Source: an uncultured Verrucomicrobiota bacterium (lineage in GTDB: Bacteria; Verrucomicrobiota; Verrucomicrobiia; Opitutales; Opitutaceae). From it: a stretch of 12,345 nt of DNA. The notes beneath the pieces were generated by a model. That model was not told where the DNA came from, did no database searches, and was given only the letters and a program-made list of their open reading frames with translations. Positions within the stretch are counted from its first letter, which is position 1; each line of letters starts with the position of its first letter. The position numbers were made by a program, and so were the translations under genes. This document shows, piece after piece, positions 1-7,285 of the stretch. The stretch spans positions 1 through 12,345 of the forward strand of contig CAIXIZ010000310.1 in the NCBI GenBank assembly GCA_903919625.1, written 5' to 3'.

Positions 1-60
1 ATTCCCGCTTCTCCCGAAGCGGGCTACCAGGAGAACGTAGCCCGGCTCGGGAGAGCCGGG
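1..60. repeat. REP/BIME-like pair of inverted stem-loops
   Basis: Two perfect 8-bp stems, each with a 4-nt loop, lie side by side. The first is CCCGCTTC (4-11) with GAAGCGGG (16-23) and loop TCCC. The second is CCCGGCTC (41-48) with GAGCCGGG (53-60) and loop GGGA. The reverse complement of the second matches the first in layout: CCCG stem, TCCC loop, then CGGGCTAC. They are therefore two homologous units in inverted orientation. A further 7-bp inverted match (GGGCTAC 21-27, GTAGCCC 37-43) could form one larger alternative hairpin. This is the architecture of REP pairs (BIMEs). It lies just past the 3' end of the P450 gene and could also act as a terminator or mRNA stabiliser. No second copy is present elsewhere in the window, so the repetitive nature is inferred from form only. 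The element may extend left of the window. Confidence 0.6.
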
Positions 61-103
61 ACGGATCGTGCGTCACCCGGTTTTGCCTGACTCCTGAAAA
101 ACC

Positions 104-1501
104 TCATCGCCGCTCAATCCGCATGGGCAAACCGCCGCGGGGCCGGAGTGTCATCCGGCCGAGCGGCTCGACCACATGGCCGGCCCGCACCCGCAGCCGG
201 AATGACTGCGCAATCATCGCCAGCAACAAGGTGGACTCGAGCAATCCCAGATGTTTGCCGAGGCAGATGCGGGCACCCGCCCCAAACGGGATGTAAGCAT
301 GGTGGTTGATTTTCTGGAGGTTGCCCGGCAGGAACCGCTCCGGCTTGAACACGTCCGGCTCCTCCCAGTACAGGGTGTGCCGGTGCAGCACCCAGGACGT
401 GATGGTGATGAACGAGCCCGCCGGAATTTTCTGTCCGGAGATCTCATCCGCCCCGATGGCCTGCCGCGTGAAGGCATGCACCGGCGGATAGAGGCGCAGG
501 GTTTCATCGATCACCGCCCGCGTGTAGGTGAGATTGGGCACATCCGCAAAAGCCGGCGCCCGGCCGCCGAGCACACGGTCAAGTTCCTCATGGAGCTGGC
601 GTTCGACCTCGGGATGGCGTTCCAGCATGCAAAAGGCCCAGCCGAGCGTGATGGCGGTCGTCTCGTGGCCGGCCAGAAAAATGGACGCCATCTCGTCGCG
701 CACCAGCGACGGCTCCATCGGTTTGCCCTCCTCGTCGCGAAACGAGAGCAGCATGTGGAGGAAATTTTCCGGCATCTCGCCCTCGCTGTCCTTGCCCGCA
801 CGGAGGATTTCCGCCAGCACCCGGTCAAACTTGTCCACCGCCTTCCGCCCGCGCCACAGGCTGGGACGCGGCAGCCAGGAGGGCAGGCCGAGAAACTCCA
901 GCAGATGCATCCGCCCGTGCGAGGCCTGGTATTCCACAAACGCCTCGTAGAGGGTGTGGACGCTGTCCCCCAACTTGTAGCCAAACATGATCTGGCTGAT
1001 GATATTGGCGGTGAGCAGGGTGAAGGTCTCCATCACATCCTCCTCGTGCGGGCCGGGATGCGTCCGCCATTCGGCCAGCATGGCCTGGCCGGCGGTGGTG
1101 ATGATCTGGGCGTAGCCCGGCAGGCGGGTTCCGTGCGTGGCCGGGTTGCTGAGCCGGCGCTGGCGCGTCCACAGCTCTCCCTCGCTCAGAAACAGCCCGT
1201 TGCCAAGGAGCGGCTTCAACATCTGCGTGTTGCCGGGGCTTTTTCGGTAGTTTTTGGCGTTGCTGACCATCACCTGCTGCACCCCGGCGGGACTGTTGAC
1301 CACAAACATCCAACGGTTGAGGCAATGCACCGGGATCAGCTCGCGCCGGTAATAGGATTTCGGCCAGACGGTGATGACATTTTCCCGCGCCCGCACCAGA
1401 TGACGGAAGGTGTTCCAGGTGCTGCGGATTTGGGTGAGCATGACGGACGCGAAGTGCGACGCGCTTGACTCTGCGGCGGACGCGCCCGTCATCACAATCA
1501 T
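104..1501 (-). CDS. Cytochrome P450 (soluble, 465 aa)
   Basis: Heme-thiolate monooxygenase: it inserts one oxygen atom of O2 into an organic substrate using electrons from a redox partner, which is not encoded nearby. All P450 hallmarks are visible (numbering from the ATG at 1501). The C-helix WTRQR is at 111-115. The I-helix oxygen-activation motif AGHETT is at 277-282. The K-helix ExxR is E333-T-L-R336 (DETLRLYPP). Next come the PERF motif (FKPERF) and the heme-ligand loop FGAGARICLG, with cysteine 413 as the iron ligand. No N-terminal membrane anchor is seen, so it should be cytosolic. The reading frame stays open up to 1954, but that part is Arg/His/Pro-rich and lies antisense to the divergent acyltransferase gene. 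I start at 1501; the ATGs at 1492 and 1441 (giving 445 aa) are also possible, and none has a good ribosome site. The substrate is unknown. The divergent partner suggests a lipid or secondary-metabolite role, which is inference. Confidence 0.93.
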   Translation of the reverse strand: MIVMTGASAAESSASHFASVMLTQIRSTWNTFRHLVRARENVITVWPKSYYRRELIPVHCLNRWMFVVNSPAGVQQVMVSNAKNYRKSPGNTQMLKPLLGNGLFLSEGELWTRQRRLSNPATHGTRLPGYAQIITTAGQAMLAEWRTHPGPHEEDVMETFTLLTANIISQIMFGYKLGDSVHTLYEAFVEYQASHGRMHLLEFLGLPSWLPRPSLWRGRKAVDKFDRVLAEILRAGKDSEGEMPENFLHMLLSFRDEEGKPMEPSLVRDEMASIFLAGHETTAITLGWAFCMLERHPEVERQLHEELDRVLGGRAPAFADVPNLTYTRAVIDETLRLYPPVHAFTRQAIGADEISGQKIPAGSFITITSWVLHRHTLYWEEPDVFKPERFLPGNLQKINHHAYIPFGAGARICLGKHLGLLESTLLLAMIAQSFRLRVRAGHVVEPLGRMTLRPRGGLPMRIERR

Positions 1502-1546
1502 CTTTTTGGCGTGCGCCTGCGCGCCGCCGGTTTCCACTCGCGCCTC

Positions 1547-2896
1547 ATGCCACGCCTGCCCCTGACCCTCCTGGAGCAATATTTCCTGCACGACGGCCGG
1601 CGCGCGTATCCGTGCTGGATGCTCGGCCGGTTGAGCTTTCGCGGCAACTTCCAACCGGGGCCGTTGGAACGCGCCTGGACGGAGACGGCGCGGCGCCACC
1701 CGCTGCTCGCCTCGGTGGTGCGGCGCGGCCGCTGGGGCGGCCTGGGCTGGGAAGCCGCACCTGGCGGGCCCGCGCCGATCGAGTGGCGGACCGGACCGCT
1801 GGGCACGGACTGGCCGGTGACCTGGGCCCCGATGGATCTTACCCGCGAACCGGGCGTCCGGGTGATCGTGGTGGAGGAGGCCGGCGCGACCGTGATGTTT
1901 GCCCAGATGCATCATGCGGTGTTTGACGGCGGCGCACTCTTCCAAGTGTTCCATGATCTGATGCTACTCTATGCGCGTGAACTGGGCCGGGAGGCCGCCC
2001 TGCCCGCCCTGCGTCCGGAATTGCTCCACACGCGCTGCCGCCTCGCGTCATCCTGGTGGGAACGGCTGACCGGTCTGCCCGGTCACCTGCTGGGCCTCGC
2101 CGTGGCGTTTCCGCTGCTGCGGCGCACCGTCGCGCCCTTCGTCCCGCACCAAATGGCGGCGGAGGACGGCCCGCCGCCGCCCGGCCTGCCCGCCGTCGTG
2201 ACGCACCGCTTTTCACCGGCGGAATTTAAGCAGATCCGCACCGCCGCCAAACGGCTCGGGGCCGGCGTCAACGAGCTGCTCATGCGCGACGTGTTTGCCG
2301 CCGTCGGGGTGTGGCGCACCACCCAGGGGACCGGCACTCCGCTCGATTGGATCCGCCTCGGCGTCCCGGTCAGCCTGCGCCGTCCCGCCGACCAGCTCCT
2401 GCCGGCCGCCAATGTCTTCAGCCTCGTCGGCATCGACCGGCGCGCCAAATCGCTGGCCAACCGCGACCGCCTGCTCCGCCGGGCCGGCGAAGACATGGCG
2501 CAGGTGAAAAAATACCGGCTCGGCCATATCTTTCTCCTGCTGCTCGGCCTGCAACGCCTGCGGCCGGGTGGCATCCGGCGTTACACCCGCGGGCCCGCCT
2601 GCCGCGCCACGCTCGTGCTGACCAACATGGGACCGTTCGTTTCCCCGCGCAGTCCCCTGCTTGACGCCGACCAACGCCTCGCCGTGCCGGGCGCGGTGCT
2701 CGAGGACATTGTCATCGGCGGGATGTTTCGCCCCGGCACCTGTGTCACGCTCGCCGTCGGAATCTACGCCGGCCAGCTGCATGCCGACCTGCATTACGAC
2801 GCCCGCTTTCTGACCAAGGTGCAGGCGGAGGACTTCATGCAAAAATTTGAAAACCAAGTCAGATTGTCGATGCAGGCCGCCCGGGCTCCAGGCTGA
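1547..2896 (+). CDS. Condensation-domain-like acyltransferase (HHxxxDG family, 449 aa)
   Basis: Stand-alone protein of the chloramphenicol-acetyltransferase-like fold that includes NRPS condensation domains, WS/DGAT wax-ester synthases and alcohol acyltransferases. These join an acyl group from CoA or a carrier protein to an amine or alcohol. The catalytic motif HHAVFDG is intact at residues 122-128 (His123 would be the base, Asp127 structural). It follows a beta-strand as in the family, and is preceded by a typical N-terminal LTLLEQYFL segment. The C-terminal half keeps the usual landmarks: GAGVNELLMRDVFAAVGVW (239-257), RLGVPVSLR (270-278) and LVLTNMGP (356-363). Its length of about 450 residues equals one full condensation domain, and no adenylation or carrier domain is attached. 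The start is ATG 1547; an in-frame GTG at 1511 would add 12 residues. It is divergent from the P450 with a gap of only 45 bp, so shared regulation is likely. The exact substrate cannot be told. Confidence 0.8.
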   Translation: MPRLPLTLLEQYFLHDGRRAYPCWMLGRLSFRGNFQPGPLERAWTETARRHPLLASVVRRGRWGGLGWEAAPGGPAPIEWRTGPLGTDWPVTWAPMDLTREPGVRVIVVEEAGATVMFAQMHHAVFDGGALFQVFHDLMLLYARELGREAALPALRPELLHTRCRLASSWWERLTGLPGHLLGLAVAFPLLRRTVAPFVPHQMAAEDGPPPPGLPAVVTHRFSPAEFKQIRTAAKRLGAGVNELLMRDVFAAVGVWRTTQGTGTPLDWIRLGVPVSLRRPADQLLPAANVFSLVGIDRRAKSLANRDRLLRRAGEDMAQVKKYRLGHIFLLLLGLQRLRPGGIRRYTRGPACRATLVLTNMGPFVSPRSPLLDADQRLAVPGAVLEDIVIGGMFRPGTCVTLAVGIYAGQLHADLHYDARFLTKVQAEDFMQKFENQVRLSMQAARAPG

Positions 2897-2932
2897 CCAC
2901 CCACCCCGCTGCTCCGGGTGACCAAAGAACCT

Positions 2933-4024
2933 TCACCCCGCCAGCGGCGGTCGCGTGGCGGCACCGGACGCATTGTGCGCGGTGCCGGCGTCCGCCTCCA
3001 GGCGCAGGGCGATCTGCTGCCAGAGCTGGGCGGACTTGTCCGCCACCACCAGCCGGGCCCGGGCGACCTCGACTTCGCGGGCGGTGCGGTTGGCGTCGGC
3101 GATCCTGGCGAGGTCGTCGAGATTGTAGAGAAAGACATTCTCCAGGTCCGCGGCGGCCGGATCGATGTCACGCGGCAGGGCAAGATCGATGAAGAACAGC
3201 GGCCGCGAGGGGCGCGACCGGATGGCGGCGGCGGCCTGGGCGGCGGTCACCACGGCGGCGGGCGCGGCGGTCGAGCCGACGACAATGTCATGATCCGCCA
3301 GCCGGACCGGCATCAGCTCCCACGGCAGCGCGGCCGCGCCCAGCTCGGTGGCGAGAGTCATGGCACGTTCGGCCGTACGGCTGGAGACCGTGAGCGCGGC
3401 CGCGCCGCGGCTTTGGAACGCCTTGGCGGTCTTTTCGCCAATGTCGCCCGCACCGAGCAGCAGCACGCGCGTCGCGTCGAGTTTGCCGAAAATGTTCAGC
3501 GCCAGTTCGACCGCGACATTGGCCACGCTCACCGCCCCCTCGGAGACGCCGGTGTGGGTGCGGATGTGCTTCGCGTGCTGGAAAATTTTTTGGAACACGC
3601 GGTGCAGCACCGGTCCCGCCCCGCCCCCGGTGGTCGCGGCGGCGTAGGCGTCCTTCACCTGGCCAAAAATCTCGTTTTCCCCCACGAGCTGCGAATCCAG
3701 CCCCGCGGAGACGGAGAGCAGATGCGCGATGGCGGCGCCGCCGGCCGCGTGCCGCCGCGCGACGGCAAATTCCTCCACGGCCACCCCCTGCAGCGCGCAA
3801 AATTCCGCCTCGATCCGCGTCACCGCCGCCGCATCGGCCACCCCATAGAATTCCACCCGGTTGCAGGTGCTGAGCACCGCCAGCTCGCGCACGCCCGCCT
3901 CCGGGCCGAGCCGCGCCCGCAGTACGGCGATTTTTTCCGGCGGCAGCGCGAGCTTTTCCCGCAACGCGAGCGGTGCGCTGTGGTGGCTGGCCCCGAGCAT
4001 GAAAAAGGTGGCCCCCTCGCTCAT
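2933..4024 (-). CDS. hemA: Glutamyl-tRNA reductase (short C-terminus, 363 aa)
   Basis: First committed enzyme of the C5 pathway to tetrapyrroles: it reduces Glu-tRNA(Glu) with NADPH to glutamate-1-semialdehyde in the cytosol. The N-terminal catalytic domain has the signature LSTCNRVEFY at 51-60 with the nucleophilic Cys54. The conserved segment GLDSQLVGENEIFGQVKDAY is at 108-127. The NADPH-binding Rossmann motif LLLGAGDIGE is at 188-197, and FIDLALPRDIDP is at 278-289. After the start of the spinal helix (to about residue 341) the protein ends in a short Ala-rich tail. Most of the C-terminal dimerisation domain found in ~420-residue HemA proteins is therefore missing. The ATG at 4024 overlaps the stop of the upstream membrane gene (ATGA), suggesting translational coupling and fixing the start. 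The open frame continues upstream to 4480 only as shadow of that gene. The gene ends 36 bp from the converging acyltransferase gene. Confidence 0.93.
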   Translation of the reverse strand: MSEGATFFMLGASHHSAPLALREKLALPPEKIAVLRARLGPEAGVRELAVLSTCNRVEFYGVADAAAVTRIEAEFCALQGVAVEEFAVARRHAAGGAAIAHLLSVSAGLDSQLVGENEIFGQVKDAYAAATTGGGAGPVLHRVFQKIFQHAKHIRTHTGVSEGAVSVANVAVELALNIFGKLDATRVLLLGAGDIGEKTAKAFQSRGAAALTVSSRTAERAMTLATELGAAALPWELMPVRLADHDIVVGSTAAPAAVVTAAQAAAAIRSRPSRPLFFIDLALPRDIDPAAADLENVFLYNLDDLARIADANRTAREVEVARARLVVADKSAQLWQQIALRLEADAGTAHNASGAATRPPLAG

Positions 4025-4872
4025 GGCGTGTGCGCCTCCGTCGCGGCGGGGACCAACGGCGGGTGCCGGCTGGAGTTGACGGCAAACAGCGACAGGAGGG
4101 CCGCGCCAAACAGCACCCCGCAGGCCCAAGCGAGCCGCCGGTCGGGCAGTACGCCACGCAACCGCTGCCCGAGCGCGACCGCGTAGGCCAGCCAGACCGC
4201 GACCGTCGTGAGCAGCTTGAGGATGTTGACCGACTCCGGATGGGGCAGCCAATACACTGCGCCCATCGCCAGTGACGCGGTCAGCAGCGCCACACCGGCG
4301 CCCAACAGCCGCACACCGATATGATCGAGGTCGAGGATGGAGGGCAGAAAGGAGAACCAACCGCCGACCCGCTTGGACTTGAGCGAATAATTGCGCAGCA
4401 GAAACATCACCGAGGTGAGCGCCAACAGCGCAAACACGCCGTAACTGAAAACCGCCAGGGCGGCGTGCAGTTCGATCCAAGGATTGGTGCCAAATATGTG
4501 CATCCGCTGGGCGGCATCCCAGTCCCGCACCGCCAGGGACACCAGCGTCAGCACCGCCGCCAGCATGGCGGTGAAATAACCGAGCAGGCTCATCCGGAAA
4601 GTTGCGCCCACCACCAGGAAGAGCGACGCCGATGACCAGGCGGTGAACTGAAACAGCTCAAAGGTGTTCCCGAGCGGGCAACCCTGCACCGCGCGTCCGC
4701 GCAGACCGAGCCCGATGGTCTGGAGCGCAAAACCTGCCCCGAGCGCGACCAGCATCGCCGCCCGGGAATGCCGGCGCCCGCGCAGCAGCGCCAGCGTCCC
4801 CAGCGCGAAACCCGCAAGGTAGCACGCGGCGGCAAGCCAGAGCCAGTGGCGGTCGGTGAGATTGGGCAGCAT
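4021..4872 (-). CDS. HemX/CcsA-type cytochrome c assembly family membrane protein
   Basis: Integral membrane protein of 283 aa in the cytochrome-c-assembly (CcsA/CcmC/HemX/ResC) superfamily, whose members handle heme at the cytoplasmic membrane or, in the HemX branch, influence HemA level. About eight hydrophobic segments can be seen, roughly at 11-30, 38-58, 75-94, 97-115, 135-159, 186-208, 216-236 and 247-265. Family landmarks are CPLGNTFELFQFTAW (65-79) and the helix starting ELHAALAVFSYGVFALL (134-150), whose His136 is the usual conserved histidine. I do not see the tryptophan-rich WWD signature of true heme exporters, and the length fits HemX rather than the larger CcsA. Its place immediately upstream of hemA with a 4-base overlap supports a HemX-like role in tetrapyrrole synthesis. 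The ATG at 4872 lacks a clear ribosome site. The 145 bp upstream (4873-5017) holds no gene and no convincing promoter. Confidence 0.85.
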   Translation of the reverse strand: MLPNLTDRHWLWLAAACYLAGFALGTLALLRGRRHSRAAMLVALGAGFALQTIGLGLRGRAVQGCPLGNTFELFQFTAWSSASLFLVVGATFRMSLLGYFTAMLAAVLTLVSLAVRDWDAAQRMHIFGTNPWIELHAALAVFSYGVFALLALTSVMFLLRNYSLKSKRVGGWFSFLPSILDLDHIGVRLLGAGVALLTASLAMGAVYWLPHPESVNILKLLTTVAVWLAYAVALGQRLRGVLPDRRLAWACGVLFGAALLSLFAVNSSRHPPLVPAATEAHTP

Positions 4873-5017
4873 GGTCAGCCGGAAAGTGTGTCGTCCCGGC
4901 TGTCCGGACGCAAGGCTGCGGATGCGCGCGCCTGGAAATCAGGCCCGTCCTGACACGTCATCTCCCCTCCCCTGGCGCGCCGGCCTGGATCCAATCGGTG
5001 CAGGCCGCACCCCAGGC

Positions 5018-5785
5018 TCAATTGCCACCACGCCGGCCACGTGAGTCCGTGCTTGTCGTGCTGGTCGCGGGCGGCGGAATGGGCGGAAACCGGTTGATTT
5101 GCGGCGTGGTCACGAACGTCGTGGTGATGGAGGGAGGGATTTTGGGCAGACCGGTGACAATGGTCGTCGTAATGGGGAATGACGGGGAGTTTGCCGTGGC
5201 ATTATTGACCAGGTTCCTGGGGTTGTTTCCGCGCAAACCGGGCCCACCTTGGCGCTGAAACCCAGAGTAAAGAGTCACCGGTTGCGCATATGACATCGTC
5301 GCCGAGTCAGTCGTGGTATCAACCTGGGGAGCAGGCACATAATAGGTGTTGTTATTTTCGATGACGGTGGGTTGGGCCGGAGCCTGGGCCGCAAACGCCG
5401 CCTGCAGCGCCATGGCCACATCCTCCTGCGTCGCCAGCGGCGAGGACGCCGGAATCACAGTGGTCGCGTAGTCGCTGATGGGATAATTGACGGCCGCCGC
5501 AAGCGGGGTGCCGTTGCCACCCATCGGCATAAATGCCTGCGCGCTTTGCGCGACCAGCAGCGCCGGCAACATCGCCATTTCGGCAAACTCCACCTGCCGG
5601 CGCGCGGCCGCCAGAGTCTCGGCATCGGGGGTGACCGGGGTAGTTTCCGTCCGGGATGATTGCGCGGCACGCAGGCCCGGGATCACCTGCGTCTGGATGT
5701 AATAGATATAGCCGCCCAGCACAGCGCCCGTAAGCGCGACCGACACGACCACAGCGGTCACATTGACTTGGAGGGTTTTCAACAT
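5018..5785 (-). CDS. Unrecognised membrane-anchored Thr/Pro/Ala-rich protein (255 aa)
   Basis: I do not recognise a family. Residues 9-30 form one strong hydrophobic segment after a short basic start (MLKTLQVNV), so this is a signal anchor with the remainder most likely outside the cytoplasm. Residues 55-90 form an Ala/Glu/Gln-rich helix-prone stretch. From about 100 on, the chain is low complexity: Thr, Pro, Ala, Asn and Gln dominate, with an ENNNTYYVPAP segment (143-153). There is also a loosely repeated ITTT...PPI pattern near 205-238. It ends in a basic tail, DSRGRRGGN. There is no cysteine and no lipobox. It is on the same strand as, and 145 bp upstream of, the HemX-like gene, and might share its transcript. 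It is divergent from the flavoprotein gene at 5913. The frame is long, fits local base use and has a clean N-terminal anchor, so I believe it is a real gene. A structural or cell-envelope role would be a guess. Confidence 0.72.
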   Translation of the reverse strand: MLKTLQVNVTAVVVSVALTGAVLGGYIYYIQTQVIPGLRAAQSSRTETTPVTPDAETLAAARRQVEFAEMAMLPALLVAQSAQAFMPMGGNGTPLAAAVNYPISDYATTVIPASSPLATQEDVAMALQAAFAAQAPAQPTVIENNNTYYVPAPQVDTTTDSATMSYAQPVTLYSGFQRQGGPGLRGNNPRNLVNNATANSPSFPITTTIVTGLPKIPPSITTTFVTTPQINRFPPIPPPATSTTSTDSRGRRGGN

Positions 5786-5912
5786 GGCGAGAGCAATAGT
5801 TAGGACGGTAACTAATATGGGAGGTTACAAACAAACCGGCCGCTTGCAACCCGCTTTTTGCCGCCGGCCATTTCCGGCTTCCGCCGCCGGCGCCGAACCC
5901 ACAGTCTGGCCC
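5786..5912. promoter_or_regulatory. Divergent intergenic spacer with inverted repeat
   Basis: This 127 bp gap lies between two divergent starts and must hold both promoters. Near the minus-strand start it is clearly AT-richer than its surroundings (about 5791-5836), as expected for a promoter in high-GC DNA. It contains an inverted repeat, GTAAC (5808-5812) and GTTAC (5824-5828), separated by 11 bases, which is the size of a dimeric regulator site. It lies 23 to 43 bp upstream of the minus-strand ATG. No -35/-10 pair matches well enough to name. Confidence 0.35.
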
Positions 5913-7163
5913 ATGGCCTCGTCCTCACCCAGACGCATCATCATCGCCGGCGGGGGCGCGGCGGGGTTTTTCGCGGCCATCGCCGGCGCGGAGGCCGACC
6001 CAGCAGCCGAAGTCACCCTGATTGAGGCGACCTCGCACCCGTTGGCCAAAGTGCGGGTGTCCGGCGGCGGCCGGTGCAATGTCACCCACGCGTGCTTTGA
6101 ACCGCGTGAACTGGTGAAAAAGTACCCGCGCGGCGGACGCGAACTGCTTGGGCCGCTCACGCGCTTCGGTCCCCGCGACACCGTGGCCTGGTTTGCCGCA
6201 CGCGGCGTCGCGCTCAAAACCGAGGCCGATGGGCGGATGTTTCCCGTCACGGACCGCTCGGCGACCATCGTGGACTGCCTGACCCAGGCTGCGCAACAGG
6301 CCGGAGTGAAGCTCAGCACCAGCCTGGGGGTGCGCCAGGCCGAAAACGTGGCCCGGGCGGACGGACCGCCGGATTTTTGGCTGACGCTCACCGACGGTTC
6401 CAACCTGCGGTGCGACCGGCTGCTCCTCGCCACCGGGGGCAACAAATCCTCGGTCGGCCTCACCATCGCGGCAGCGCTCGGCCATGCCATCGAGCCACCG
6501 GTCCCGTCGTTGTTTACTTTTCATTGTGACGACGCACGACTGGTCGGGCTGTCCGGTGTCGCAGTTGAACAGGTCACGGCCACCGTGCGCGGCACGAAGC
6601 TCCGGACGGACGGTCCGCTGCTGGTCACGCACTGGGGGTTGAGCGGCCCGGCCATCCTGAAGCTGTCCGCCTGGGGAGCACGGGAGCTGCATGCCGCCAG
6701 CTATAAATTTGTCCTCGGCCTGAATTGGGTGGCCCCACGTACCCCTGCCGGCACGCGGTCCGAACTGGCCGCATTTCGGGCAGCGCATCCCAAACGGCAG
6801 GTCGCCACCGCCAACCCGTTCGTCCTGCCCGCCCGGTTGTGGGAGCGGCTCGCGGCGGCGGCCGGCCTGGCACCGGACGCGCAGTGGGCCGGTGTGTCCA
6901 ATGCCGCGCTTGGCGCCCTGGCGGCGCAATTGGCCGAAGGCGAGTATGCCGTGACGGGCAAAAGCGTGAACAAGGAGGAGTTCGTCACCTGCGGGGGCGT
7001 GCGGTTGCGCGAGGTGGATTTTGCGACGATGGAGAGCCGCCTTTGCCCCGGCCTGCACTTCGCCGGCGAGGTGCTTGACCTCGACGGGGTGACCGGTGGT
7101 TTCAATTTTCAGGCGGCCTGGACCACCGGCTGGCACGCCGGCCGGGCCATGGCGGCCACCTGA
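5913..7163 (+). CDS. NAD(P)/FAD-dependent oxidoreductase, HI0933/YhiN (BaiN-like) family
   Basis: Cytosolic flavoprotein of 416 aa. The FAD dinucleotide-binding motif AGGGAAGFFAA is at 12-22. The family signature KVRVSGGGRCNVTH is at 46-59, a second glycine-rich strand ATGG at 173-176 and HWGLSGPAIL at 240-249. The C-terminal block runs from GGV (361) through GLHFAGEVLDLDGVTGG (380-396) and closes the FAD site. Length and motif order agree with full-length family members. The family is annotated as aminoacetone oxidase or BaiN-type enone reductase, but the physiological substrate of most members is unknown. I use the ATG at 5913, which places the FAD motif ten residues from the start. The frame is open back to 5763, but that would overlap the divergent gene and add 50 unconserved residues. 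The gene stands alone, with the surface-protein gene following 122 bp later. Confidence 0.9.
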   Translation: MASSSPRRIIIAGGGAAGFFAAIAGAEADPAAEVTLIEATSHPLAKVRVSGGGRCNVTHACFEPRELVKKYPRGGRELLGPLTRFGPRDTVAWFAARGVALKTEADGRMFPVTDRSATIVDCLTQAAQQAGVKLSTSLGVRQAENVARADGPPDFWLTLTDGSNLRCDRLLLATGGNKSSVGLTIAAALGHAIEPPVPSLFTFHCDDARLVGLSGVAVEQVTATVRGTKLRTDGPLLVTHWGLSGPAILKLSAWGARELHAASYKFVLGLNWVAPRTPAGTRSELAAFRAAHPKRQVATANPFVLPARLWERLAAAAGLAPDAQWAGVSNAALGALAAQLAEGEYAVTGKSVNKEEFVTCGGVRLREVDFATMESRLCPGLHFAGEVLDLDGVTGGFNFQAAWTTGWHAGRAMAAT

Positions 7164-7220
7164 GGACCAAATCGGAAATTTCACGGGTGGAGCGGAAGCC
7201 GGACAGTGCCAGCTATGGGA

Positions 7221-7249
7221 TTGACCAGCCGGGGTATCTATTGTGCGAT
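7221..7249 (+). promoter_or_regulatory. Weak candidate promoter of the repeat-protein gene
   Basis: TTGACC (7221-7226) matches the -35 consensus at five of six bases. A 17-base spacer leads to TGCGAT (7244-7249), which matches -10 at only three of six. It lies 37 bp upstream of the ATG at 7286, and the surrounding 7164-7285 spacer holds nothing else of note. Position is right, but the -10 is poor, so this is tentative. Confidence 0.2.
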
Positions 7250-7285
7250 TCGGACGAGCCCCACGACCACTTCAATTCGCCCAAA

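Noticed and set aside
1113..1122. GTAGCCCG similarity to the left-edge hairpin element
   Set aside because: It is in the P450 coding sequence (PGYAQ) and lacks the hairpin, so it is a chance match.
251..1468. 405-codon plus-strand open frame opposite the P450
   Set aside because: Shadow of a high-GC gene; the translation is rich in His/Arg/Gly and shows no domain, while the minus frame carries all P450 motifs.
1465..1494. TTGACT as -35 box for the acyltransferase gene
   Set aside because: No acceptable -10 box at a spacing of 16 to 19 bases, and it may lie inside the P450 coding sequence.
1502..1954. Upstream in-frame extension of the P450 to 616 residues
   Set aside because: The extra 151 residues are Arg/His/Pro-rich without similarity to P450 N-termini and are antisense to the conserved HHxxxDG gene.
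2902..2920. Hairpin CACCC/GGGTG between the convergent genes as terminator
   Set aside because: Only five base pairs with a nine-base loop and no T-run on either strand.
5763..5912. Longer start for the flavoprotein
   Set aside because: It overlaps the start of the divergent gene and adds 50 residues with no family similarity before the FAD motif.
7187..7285. Longer start (ATG 7187) for the repeat protein
   Set aside because: It would put 33 hydrophilic, acidic residues before a textbook signal peptide that begins at 7286.
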